A DNA stretch of 64,000 nucleotides from Erodium maritimum (Eukaryota; Streptophyta; Magnoliopsida; Geraniales; Geraniaceae): NCBI GenBank assembly GCA_963921825.1, contig OY997588.1, positions 81,597,043 to 81,661,042 on the forward strand. The letters run 5' to 3'. Under the pieces are notes generated by a model, which saw only the letters and a list, made by a program, of their open reading frames with translations, had not been told where the DNA came from and made no database searches. The position numbers were made by a program, and so were the translations under genes. Below are positions 11,224 through 21,457 of the stretch, piece after piece (positions within the stretch are counted from its first letter, which is position 1; the number at the start of each line of letters is the position of its first letter).

Positions 11224-13090
11224 AGGCACACTTTCAAGTGTTACCACTTGCTTAATTTGTTACTTGTTACATAATTTTGAACCGTTAGATTTGATTGATC
11301 CAATGGCTAAAAAATAGATGGCATACAATTGTTAATAAAATAAATTTTGATTTTAATATCGTAATTTTACATCTTTTAAGGTCATTTATGTCTTTTTAAC
11401 TTTCAATTTACCTTAACCCTAATAACATTGATTCTGATCACACAACGCCTACTTCCCCCCCTTCTCCCTCTCTTTCACGTTTCAATAAGCCATACACCAC
11501 TCCCTGCTCATCTTGCCGGACGTTGACTCGTGAAGATCATGACCGTCGAACAGGACCACGGCGGTGCGATCCCTGCTCATCTTGTCGGACGTCGACTCGT
11601 GAAGATCAGTTGCGACGAACAGGACCACAACGGCGCGATGTGCTGTATCTACGCGTCTTCTGGTGCGAGCACGTTGACCACAGGCGAACAGAACCACGGC
11701 GGTGCGAACAAGACCGATGAATAGGACCACGGCAGCACGTTGAACTCACAGGGGCGAGCAGGGCACGTTGAACTCACTCTCCATACCATCCATGCCGCTC
11801 CAGCTCCGCCGTGATGAAGCCATGCCGCTGCCGAAGAAAACCAGTTCGGAAAGGGGCTGCCTGTGACGAGTCTTTCCCGAGCTGCAGCGTCGCCGGCGAG
11901 GTTCATGCTTTTTCTCCGGTCGCCAGATCTCCGGTCGCTTGGGAAGCCCTTAGCTGCTTCGATTTCCAACGCCGACGAGCTTCAACAGCGTCCTCCCCCA
12001 TGTTATCTCTCTCTCAGTCCCGAGCTCGTGAATCTACTGCCGGAGTTGAGCAACAAGGTAAATCCCTGCCGGATATGACTGAAAGTTGCTGGGTTTTTAG
12101 GGTTTATTAATTTGTGTGTGTTTGTTCAGAAACCATTTGCAAGTGAACTCCGGCCAAGATACAAACTGGTTTTTAATTATTTATGATCGATTGTTAAGTG
12201 ATAATTTAGGTTATGGAGTTGAATTTCAGACTATTAGGGTAGGTTTTTGTAAAGTTCGTTCGTGTAATTTTTTAGCGTATTAACCTGTAATATTAAATTG
12301 GGTAGTTTTTTGTTAAACTTTAAGGTTTGGGTTTATAGTGTTAGGGTTCAGGTTTGGCTCAGATTATGTAAAGTTTGGTGTATGATTTTGTAATGTACAG
12401 TAAAATATTCTGTAACGATGGATCTGATTATGTAAGTTTTGTAAATTTTGGTATAGTATTTTGTAACACTATAGTTTGTAGTTTTATGATTTTGGTTGTG
12501 TAACAAAGGGTAGCATTCTGTCATGTTTAAGGTATTCTATGGTTGTTTAAGGTATTTTATGGTTGTAAATTTCGGTATCAAATTACGTAACAATGTATTT
12601 GAAATTCTGTAATATTTAGCATGAAATTATGTAACGTTTAGTTTTTATTTTTGTAACCTTCTGAGTTTTATTATGTAACTTATTATATTTGTATTATAAA
12701 ATTGTAATTTTTGGTTATAAATTGTGTAACATCAGTCTTAAATTTCTGTAACATTGATTTTTATGTTGGAACATCAATTCAAACTTTAGAACACCAACAT
12801 TAACTTTATACAACATCCGGTCTAAAATTGTGTAACATCGTATATGAAAACCGTGAAACAATTGAAATTTTGAATTAAAATTTCAATTTAAAAATAAATA
12901 AAAAATCATATGTGGGTAGTCAAAAAAATCAGCAGTAAAAAAAATAGAGGATATAGAGTTACCAAACTACCCTTTTGGTGTTTTTTACATTTAATTTATG
13001 GATAATTGTGGCTAAAAATCTATAATCATTGGATTTTAAAATTCAGTGGTCTAGATTTGTGTAACATGTAACAAAATAAGGGTTGATATA
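11224..13090 (+). mobile_element. (TA)n-flanked TIR element D1 with GC-rich cargo
   Basis: The left end reads ggcacactttcaagtgttaccacttgc, then gttacttgttacat, gaaccgttagat and atccaatggc. The right end carries the inverse (tgtaacatgtaacaaaataagg, with attggat before it). (TA)n tracts lie on both sides. The left third is GC-rich (11440-12060) and gene-like, with a splice-donor-like AAG/GTAAAT at its end. The right two thirds are AT-rich with many TGTAAC motifs. D2, next to it, has the same ends and the same layout in reverse order. No transposase is seen. The ends suggest a non-autonomous DNA transposon that carries captured genic sequence. The superfamily is uncertain. Confidence 0.6.
11501..11639 (+). 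repeat. Tandem 69-bp repeat inside the D1 cargo
   Basis: tccctgctcatcttg begins at 11501 and 11570. Both units continue through ggacgt-gactcgtgaagatca, cgaacaggaccac and ggcg-gcgat. The unit length is 23 codons, but no long frame runs through it. Confidence 0.75.
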
Positions 13091-13096
13091 TATATA

Positions 13097-14583
13097 GGGG
13101 CACTTTCATGCGTTACCATAGTCAGTTTTGTTACTTGTTACATTATTATGAACCGTTAGATGAATTATATCCAATGGCTCTAGATTTTCAGCTTCAATTA
13201 TCTACAAATAAAATAGAAAAATAAGAAAAGGGTAATTTAGTAAATTCTTCTCGTTTGATTTTTTTACAGCAGATTTGTTTTTTTTTTCAAAATCTGATTT
13301 TTTAGATTAATTTTTAATTTTCGAATTTCGATTGTTTATTTATGTTTTATTATATAGTTACAGAATATCATGTTTATCATTACAAAATTTTATCTTCGAT
13401 ATAACAGTAAAATCGTAACAATGTTCGTACACAAAAAATAATGTTACAATTTAACATAATTATATATAATATGTTACAGATATCTACACCTACAGTTATA
13501 GAAATCTACACGAAAATCGTGTTTTAGATTCATACATATATTAAAAAAATCTACCCTAATTTACACGTTACAATAATATAAACTACACATTACAGAATTA
13601 AACAATACATGTTACATAAATCTTAACTATTGGTTACAAAATTCTACCTTAATGTTATAGAAATATACATTAAGCTTTACAGAAGTATACCCTAAACATT
13701 ACAGAATTCTACACTACCAATTACAACAACTCATAATAACCAAATACTGATACCAGAAATAAATCAAAAAATATACCAAAAACAATCAGACAACAATTTT
13801 TAAATCTAATCAAATAAAAAAATTGACTCAGATTATGGGTGTTGTTGAGAAGCACGGAATCAACACGAGTTCGACCTTCCTGACTTCCTCACGACGGTAT
13901 GGCACGAGCCACGGTGTAAAAGGACTCGGAGCACGGCTCGATCTGCTCTGGTTCAGCGGCGGCGGCTCGATGGCGGGCTTCACGACGTCACTATCCCGGT
14001 CTTCATGGCGGCGCAAGCTGCTCAAAACAAGAGTTGGGTCGCGGCCGGATCTGCAAACGGACGGCAGATTGATCTGCAAGACGATGGAGCTCGGTTGATT
14101 TACGAGCGGCGCTGGAGGGCGGGGATTCACGTCGAGTTGAGGTCGGGGCAGGGATTCACGGTGGAGCAAATATTTCCAACATGGTAGCGAATGAAGGCGT
14201 GGAAGGAACACGGAGCTCACCGGATCGAGGTTGCAGCGAAGGAGACACGGCTCAGGGCCAGCGCGGCGGCGCGAGGACCGAGCTCGTGGTGGAGAGACAC
14301 CAGAACGAGGGGCACGGGTGCGGCGGCTGATAGAGAGAGAGAGGAATGGGAGCCGTGAGGTTTGGGTGAAAATGAGAATGAAATGAGTCTAGGGTTAGTC
14401 AAAAGGAGTTGATCATGACTTTTATGTCCTTCAGCAGCGTATAATTACTGGAAAAAAATATGAATCATGATAATTACGATTATATGTCATTCTTAATATA
14501 TACCATTGATTTCAATTGATCTAAAGGTTTATATTTCGTTAACAAGTAACAAAATAGACTATAGGTATCGTGTGAATACATAC
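13097..14583 (-). mobile_element. (TA)n-flanked TIR element D2, reverse layout of D1
   Basis: It begins ggggcactttcatgcgttacc, then gttacttgttacattattatgaaccgttagat. It ends with the inverse (ttaacaagtaacaaaatagac, then ggtatcgtgtgaat), and (TA)n lies on both sides. An AT-rich half with TTACAG motifs comes first. A GC-rich half (13830-14390) follows. On the minus strand that half looks like a plant gene leader: pyrimidine-rich, then CGATCCG/GTGAGC resembling an exon end and donor. The cargo sequence differs from that of D1. It is probably a non-autonomous transposon carrying a different captured fragment. Confidence 0.6.
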
Positions 14584-14597
14584 ATATATATATATAG

Positions 14598-14845
14598 GAT
14601 TACAATCAGGTACAAACTTCTATCTATCGTCAGAACGTAGAACTATCAATCTGGGCTATTGGATCGTATAATTAAATGCCCAGATTTAGTGCATATCTTT
14701 TTAATTAATGCATTTTTTTAATTGATTTCGTAATCAATAACCCCCCCCCCCCTGAAATTCGGTGGTCATCCGATTTTGGTAATCAATGGTCCAGATTAGT
14801 TCTACTTTCTGTCCCGAAATAAGGTTTGTACCCGAAAGCTCTCAT
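14598..14845. mobile_element. (TA)n-flanked MITE D3
   Basis: A short element lies between (TA)n tracts. The left end ggattacaatcaggtacaaac pairs with the inverse of the right end gagagctttcgggtacaaacc. Inside, gtagaacta occurs in both arms. A run of 12 C lies at 14741-14752. It is non-coding. Confidence 0.55.
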
Positions 14846-14864
14846 ATATATATATATATATATA

Positions 14865-15226
14865 GGGTTGGTATCAAGTACAAACCACCTCTTATTGTGC
14901 AAACTATGAACCAATCTGAGCCATAGGATCCCCCCAAAGTGATGTCAGCAGAGCGCACCTGATGCTGACACGTGGACAATAAATATATAAAACACCGCGC
15001 CTTATTGTGCAAACTACGAACTCACCAGGTGCTGACACGTGCCGCGCACAGTGCTAATAGTTTGGGGGCACAGTGCTGATAGTTTGGCATTGTGCTAAAT
15101 TATCAGCACTATGCGCTCAAACTATTAGCACCGTGCTGCGCAAACTATCAGCACTGTGCGCGCCACGTGTCAGCACCTGGTGAGTTCGTAGTTTGCACAA
15201 TAAGGGTGGTTTTTACTGGATAGCTA
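14865..15226. mobile_element. (TA)n-flanked foldback MITE D4
   Basis: The left arm runs gtacaaaccacctcttattg then tgcaaactatgaacc. The right arm is its inverse (gtttgcacaataagg then gtggtttttactgg). (TA)n tracts lie on both sides. Most of the right half is a near-perfect hairpin (15001-15204). It encodes no protein. It is the fourth consecutive element in this window bounded by (TA)n, which resembles the microsatellite-targeting Micron MITEs known from rice. Confidence 0.65.
15001..15204. repeat. 204-nt near-perfect hairpin
   Basis: The 41 bases at 15001-15041 are exactly the reverse complement of 15164-15204. The pairing continues inward with few mismatches through gcgcacagtgct-atagtttg. 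The loop side repeats the motif GCACAGTGCT-ATAGTTTG several times. If transcribed on either strand it would fold into a long stem. Confidence 0.9.
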
Positions 15227-15241
15227 TATATATATATATAT

Positions 15242-15757
15242 CATGATTTGATACGATAAAAATATTTAGCGATCGATTCGTGATGACGAAAAAATGCAGA
15301 TTTTTTATTATAAAATATGATTTTAACATATCTGACTTCATATATGTTTACGCATGCAACAATTTAATTTAATACTTTTGAGAAGAATAAAAAATTAATC
15401 CTTCACGTCATGTCGTCATGGAAAGATTTGGCACCGACAACATACAACTACAAATATTTTAAGACTAACTGTGTTAAATTAATTTTTTTTTATCAGAAAA
15501 CTATGTTAAATTATTTGTATAAAGACTTGGATCTTTTTTTTAATGTTACGTCAAACAAGCCTTAAACTTACATGAAGGTCTATAAAAATATTAGTTTAAT
15601 CATCCCCATATTAGTCTTCTTACTCATTATTAGAGGGTTGTTTTTGAAAGAATTTTCAGAAGTTCTTAATAATAAGAACAAATTCAGATTTGTGAACTAA
15701 GGAAATTATTCCTACTACTAAATTTGAGGGTATATTAAATTTAGCCTCTTGCTCTTG
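15242..15757. other. AT-rich sequence without recognisable features
   Basis: No coding frame, TIR or tandem repeat is recognised. Confidence 0.5.
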
Positions 15758-15765
15758 GCCATGGG

Positions 15766-16491
15766 TAGGGGTGTCCATGGGCCGGGTCCCCGTCCCGTGG
15801 CTAATTTTTTGAACCGACTCGTAGTGACCGGGTTCAAAAAATTTAACCCGCTCCCGGTACCAGGCCCGAAAAGACACCTTTGAACCCACCCGTCCGGATT
15901 ATGGGCCGGTTCACCGGGTTGGACCAACCCATCCGAATTTGTTAACAATTGATCACATTAACCGTAAGTAGCAGCATGTTAAAAAGTCACTGAACTTGTA
16001 CCCTTAAAAAGTCATCAAAGAGTGCTTATAAGCTCTCAATTTGGTCACTTCTTAATTATGAAAAAACTCTCTACCCTATTAAAATTTTATCAAATGTTCA
16101 AGGATTAAAAACATCAAACAGAAAGTTCAAGTTGACTCAAAACAGATTATGATTAAAAAAGATGAGTTCAACTCAACACAAAACTATGACATATTCTATT
16201 ACAAAATTGGTAATCATCTTCAAAATCTCAAACAATCAATCTTCATCTTTATACGTAAAAGTAATTAAAACTGTAAGAGTGTAGCTTTAGGCACTGAACT
16301 TGTACCATATCCGGGTGGTACGGGTTATGTAGGAAAGCATGTGACGAATCTGCAACCCGGACCGCTCACTCCGGGTTTGGTATTTCTGAACCCGGGCCCG
16401 TCCCCGTAACCCATGGGGACAAACCCACTGGGGCCGGGTAAGCCGGGTTGACCGGGTGAATTGGGTTCCGGGCCAATTTTGGACACCCCTA
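15766..16491. mobile_element. hAT-type MITE
   Basis: The terminal inverted repeats are TAGGGGTGTCCA and TGGACACCCCTA with one variant base. Flanking 8-bp direct repeats are GCCATGGG (15758-15765) and GCCATAGG (16492-16499), which match at 7 of 8 bases. The subterminal regions are rich in CCGGG/CCCGG. An 8-bp duplication and these ends fit plant hAT elements. There is no transposase, so it is non-autonomous. Confidence 0.8.
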
Positions 16492-16564
16492 GCCATAGGT
16501 ATGGACCGTATGGTACAGTGGTTACTATAAAGTAGTTTGGTATCTAACATTTTGACTATGGCTA

Positions 16565-18235
16565 CTCAACTCTATTTTTTTATCAGAAAAAAACTTTAAA
16601 TTAAACCTCTCACAAGGAGAAAGAGGAGTACAACGAAGAGAGTCTAGCGACAGACTCTCTAAAAAAAACTGACCACAACAAAGGCTACAACACTGGTAGT
16701 TATGAATGGGTACGCAGACCCTGAAGCAATGAAAGGGTACGCAGACCCTGAAGCCCCACACAGGGGAAACCTGAATTAGTACAATAAAAAGGTCTAGAAA
16801 CCTAGATTTTACAACCAAAAAGACCTGAATAATAAAGAGGGTCTAGAGACCATATTTTCCTACCATGAAGCACAGGAGAATAAAAAGGTCAAAACCCGGA
16901 TTTTTCAAACATGAAGCACAAAAATACTGATAGAACCCACCCGACAGCTAAAGCAAGTGAACCACCCTGTCGCATTAGAACAATCAATCAGGCACATAGA
17001 CTAAAAGACGGGCTCTAACGAGTCGGTGGCCAGCACCACAAACGACAGCAACAAATTCGAAGGGTTATACCTTCCAAAACATATAATGCTAATATCGAAA
17101 CTGCAAGTATACTACTTAATGGCACTAAGGACAAATACTCATCGGCGCCACCACCCTAAAACAGCGAGTCCTTCCCACCAAACTGGAAGGAAGCAAAAAA
17201 ACCGGACACTAAACTATTGCAGGAGATAGGGAATACAAGTAAGCCTCAGTGAAACACCAGGTCCACGACGATCAACTTCCGGGGGGAAGAAGAAATGCGT
17301 CCCACAACCAGACTTGGGAAGAGACACCGGGCCAGAGAACGAACCAGCAGAAGCGCCCAGTCCAGAGTCACAACGATCCACAGCCGGGAGGATGTAGAAG
17401 CGCGTCCCACGATCAAATCTGAAAAAGACACCTTTAAAGAGGCGTTCCAGCCGCCACCAAACCGCCTCCAGGTAATCAACGGAGACGGGATATCAAGAGG
17501 CCAACACCTAAACCGGCCCGAACGCCTTGAAACAGCAGCCAACTAGAACAGTCGAACTGCTCCGACGAGGAGGAAGGGGAAGAACGCCGACCACCAAGGC
17601 CGGAAAAGGGAAACAAACCGACAAGAGCAGCCCAATCCAGCAAACCGACCCAACCCTGGCCCAGACCCAGGCCCAAGCCCAGGCCCGGATCCAAACCCAG
17701 GCCTAGGCCTGACCCGGTAGAGCCCTACCCAAACCACACCAGGTCACCGCCGCCTTTGACAAAGAGTCCAAGTCGAGCCCGACGAGAAACTAGCAGCTCC
17801 GGTGAGGGAGTCAGGACGGCCATGAACTACCAGAGAGCTCCGGGGCTCCGGCGAGCAGGATCTGCGCGCCCGTAACCCAGCAACAAAACTTCGGCAAGAG
17901 CTCCCACGCAGTACGACGAGCAGAAGCAGTCCGACTTAGCCCCGGCAGTTCGACGAGTAGCGACATCACACTCCGGTACAAACTTCAGAAGGCCGACTGA
18001 GAAGGAGAATAGATCTGAAGCCGAGCGAGCAAGCAAGGTGGAGCTTCGGGCAGGTAGGCTCCGGTCAACGGCGGGCGAGCTCACCAAAACTCTAGCAAAA
18101 CAGAGGGGAGGGAGGGGAACGAAAACAGGGTAAGGATAAGGAAAGAAAAGGGGGGAGGGAAACGAGGAGACCTTCACCGGCAACAACCACGGCCAGGGCC
18201 GTGGCCGTCACTGGCGAGGCACAAAGAGGCGGTGG
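16565..18235 (-). mobile_element. RT-less LINE-like insertion, element G
   Basis: The minus-strand 3' tail reads (reverse) tttttttatcagaaaaaaact, then ttaaattaaacctct and aaggagaaagaggag. The same tail occurs at 44775. Upstream (17200-18230) the minus strand is GC- and pyrimidine-rich like a transcript leader, with frames rich in Ser, Leu and Arg and no recognised domain. No reverse transcriptase is seen. It is best described as a non-autonomous LINE derivative. The left end is clear from the tail and the right end is uncertain. Confidence 0.45.
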
Positions 18236-18319
18236 GTAAGAGACTTTAGTGTTTGGGGAAGTATTGTCCTCTCAAATGTGGATTTTGATTGGAGGCACAA
18301 AGAGGCGGTGGGTAAGAGA
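18216..18319. repeat. 28-bp direct repeat pair, 76 bp apart
   Basis: gaggcacaaagaggcggtgg followed by gtaagaga occurs at 18216-18243 and 18292-18319, apparently identical. It lies at the presumed 5' edge of element G. It may be a local duplication. Confidence 0.8.
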
Positions 18320-19323
18320 GTTCATCATATCAAAGTTTAACATGATAAAGAACAGGTTCTTCGTACAGAAAAGCAAAAATAACTTTCTATAATCTGTAGT
18401 CTATTCTAATGTGTTTCTTTTAAGACTTAGCAGGAACGAAACCAATTTGTTTGCTACAAATTGGCTACAGAGCATCCTTCAGAGTGTACTAAGTTTGAAT
18501 TGAACATGTTAGAGATTATAATTTGATGAACAAGCTCTACAAATTCTAAATCCTAGAATTCTAAATCCTAGTTTGGCTGGTTCTTCTGCTTCTGGAATTG
18601 AAGTACCTGCAAAAACCATTGTAAATGAAATTTTATAATTCTGTTTGATATTATGTTCCTAACTATCTGTTTTGACAGATTGCTGTGCCGGAATTAGTAT
18701 TGGAAAAGGAAAAACGAAACTCATTTCAGAATTGCTTTTAAAACTGATTCTCGAAATTGTTTTTTTTTTCTCTCAAAGTCTGGTTCGAAAAAAAAATGGG
18801 TTTCAAGATGAGGCTTTTGAAGCTCAAAGTTTGAATCTCATATGATTTTGGAGAACAAAAAGCGATATTTTTTCACTTCATTTTTCCAGATACTGGAATT
18901 TTTCTTTGAGAATCAAAAGGGCATTTCTGAAAATCAAAAGTTTGAAATTAGGTTTTGGAGATCTTACTTGGGTTTTGATTTCTGAGGCAAAGAACGTCAT
19001 GCTACTGTTTGAGATCGAAATTCCATTTCGCTGCTGGTTCTCTCCATGTTGCAGGTTGAATCCAAAAAGGCTTCGCTGGAGGTTGAAGAAACGAAAAAAA
19101 ATGGAAACGAAGGGCTGTGTGTGGTTTACGGCTGGAGAAGAAAAACAACCCTAAAAGGGTTACTTTTGTTTTTGTTTCGTGTGGGCCGCAGCTGTTGTTT
19201 GAGCCCAAGAACCAATTCAAGCCCAAAATATATTAAAAGAAGCCATCACGCGAAAGACGATGACTCATGCAGAGAAGAGAGGCGCGCGTGTCAGGTCTTG
19301 GATCGATCCGGGTAGCGCGCGGG
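18320..19323. other. Unassigned sequence
   Basis: No gene or repeat family is recognised. Short open frames exist on both strands but show no domain or codon pattern worth reporting. Confidence 0.5.
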
Positions 19324-19608
19324 TAAGAGCAGGCAAAACGGGTCGCGCCCGCTCCCCGCTCCGCGCGTGCCGGGAACGCAGGCCGCTAGCCGGTCAGCTG
19401 CAGACGCGAAAAATCGCGGTCCCGCTCCCCATTCTCGCGCTCACGCTCCCCATTCTCCGGCTCCCGTCTGGCTGGCCGAGCGCGCTGGACGCGCCCTCGC
19501 GCCCTCGCCTGCGCTGGCAGCGTCTGCTGCCGCCACGTGTCCCGACCGTTGGCAACGGTCAACTCCAACGGCTCTTTTTTTTAATTCAAAAATCAGGTAA
19601 AATGAACC

Positions 19609-19618
19609 CTATAAATAC
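19609..19618 (+). promoter_or_regulatory. TATA box of the Harbinger transposase
   Basis: ctataaatac lies 81 bp upstream of the ATG at 19699, at the end of a GC-rich segment. Its position and sequence fit a plant core promoter. Confidence 0.6.
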
Positions 19619-19698
19619 CCAACCTCATTCCTCATTTTTGTCAAACCATTCTCTACTTTCACTCTTTCATTCTAACTTCCTACTCGCTATTTTTGAAA

Positions 19699-21102
19699 AT
19701 GTCCGACGACGAGGTTATGTCCGACCCTGAGGAGATGACGTACGAGGAGCTGGCTTCCCGGATGCCGACGTATGAGGAGATGGCAGCCCAACTGTCGACA
19801 TATGAGGAGATGCCAGCCCAAATGCAGCCAGTTGAGCGACGATTCTGGCGGATGATGGAGAGGCACATGCAGACAGTAATGCCAAGGATCCAGAGGGCCA
19901 TCCGTGGGGAACCAATGCGCCGAGAGATTAACAGAGGTCGTTCGGCAGCCCACATCCAATTGATGGCGAACTATTTTGACGAACAACCCCTATATGGCCC
20001 TGACATGTTCAGGCGCCGGTTCCGAATGTGCAAACCACTTTTCCAACGGATTATGAACGCGGTGAAGGCTCACGACGACTACTTCGAATAGAAGCCCAAC
20101 GCTACCTCACGGCCGGGGTTATCAACGGAACAGAACTGCACCGCCGCTATACGGATGCTTGCGTATGGGTCCTCGGCCGATTCATTGGACGAAACTCTGT
20201 GCATGGGGGTAAGCACTATACTTGAATGTTTACGTAAGTTTTGCAAGGCCGTCATTCAGGTATTAGGAGCCGATTATCAGCGTACACCCACACCGGCTGA
20301 CTTGGAGCACTTACTCCGAGAAGGGTACAACCGAGGGTTTCCCGGAATGGCGGGGAGTCTTGACTGTATGCATTGGAAGTGGAAGAACTGCCCAACCGAA
20401 GACCAAGGAGCCCATGGACGGGGAGGTCACCACGGGGAAAAGACGATTATGCTTGAAGTTGTAGCGTCCCGTGATTTATGGATTTGGCATGCATTTTTCA
20501 GGATGGCTGGATAGAACAACGACGTCAACGTCCTCAACCACAACCACTTATTCCAAGACGCTTACTACGGCCGTGAGCTAGCTATGGAGTACGAGATCAA
20601 CGACCATCGGTACGACCGACCTTATTACTTGGTTGACAGCATTTACCCAGCATGGGCACGGTTCGTGAAGACTATTCGGCATCCCTTCGAGCCCAAAGAG
20701 AAGTTGTTTGCTAGATGCCAAGAAAGTGCTCGGAAAGATATTGAAAGGGCTTTTGGAGTACTTCAAGCAAGGTGGCACATCATCTCCCGTCCCGCTCGTA
20801 GTTGGAGCAAACACACTTTGGCTGATATCATGCACACTTGCATAATTCTACACAACATGATTGTAGAGGTAGAGCGCGACCGGTACGAGTATGGGGAGGA
20901 GGAGTTGTTGTGGGCGCAACCTCCAGAAATGCCGAATTGGACACCACCGGAACGATGGCACCACGGAGGGCCATTGGAATACCAGGGACTTGTGGATGCT
21001 CAACAAAGTGTCCTAGATCCTGAGATCCACCATCAACTACAACAAGATCTTATGGAGCACTTATGGGATCGATTTGGAGCTGGTTTCCATGACGACGAGT
21101 AG
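19699..21102 (+). pseudogene. PIF/Harbinger DDE transposase with two in-frame TAG stops
   Basis: One frame of 468 codons runs from ATG 19699 to TAG 21102. It is interrupted only by TAG codons at 20089-20091 and 20512-20514, with no frameshift. The N-terminus is acidic, with a repeated TYEEM motif. A helix-turn-helix-like segment follows (YGPDMFRRRFRMCKPLFQRI). The DDE_4 catalytic core shows the first Asp in GSLDCMHWKW, the second in NNDVNVLNH and the Glu in RKDIERAFGVLQARWH. All three catalytic residues are present. The C-terminus ends GAGFHDDE. The protein would cut and paste the element in the nucleus, usually with a Myb-like ORF1 partner. Length and order fit the plant family. The two stops would make a full protein unlikely. 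I chose the ATG that follows the TATA box. Confidence 0.85.
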
Positions 21103-21457
21103 TCGTTTGTGCTCTTGGAGCTGTTTTTTTTTGTTGTATTAAAAGGGGTTGAATAAAATTAGAAGTTCATTTATATTCGTGTTGAATTTATTAATTATTG
21201 ATTGTCATTAATTATTTATTTCCAAAATTGTTTAAATTATGACTAAATTAAACGGTTTCTGATAACGAATTAAATAAAACAGGAAAATATCAAATAATAA
21301 TCCAGTCAGCACTGTTCTGCACTCCCAGGACCTCAAGGTCCTTTCTGTTGCAAAACACCCACTTTTCTGCACTCCCACTCTCTGACTTTTGTCCAGTCAG
21401 CACAAGTTCTGCACTCCCACTCCCTGACCAAGGTCCTTTCTGTTGTTCATGCTCTAA

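Larger units (their letters stand above)
19327..21454 (+). mobile_element. PIF/Harbinger DNA transposon, copy B
   Basis: The terminal repeats are GAGCAGGCAAAACGGG at the left and, read inward from the right end, GAGCATGAACAACAGA; 11 of 16 bases match. The element is flanked by the 3-bp duplication TAA (19324-19326 and 21455-21457), which is diagnostic for this superfamily. It contains a GC-rich 5' region, a TATA box, a transposase frame, and a 3' region with repeated aaggtcctttctgttg and cactccca motifs. The 3' region aligns with the right end of the second copy at 59.9 kb. No ORF1 (Myb-like) gene is present in this copy. Confidence 0.8.

Noticed and set aside
11224-14583. Helitron origin for D1 and D2
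   Set aside because: The ends are inverted repeats and lack the TC start and CTRR end with a 3' hairpin expected of Helitrons.
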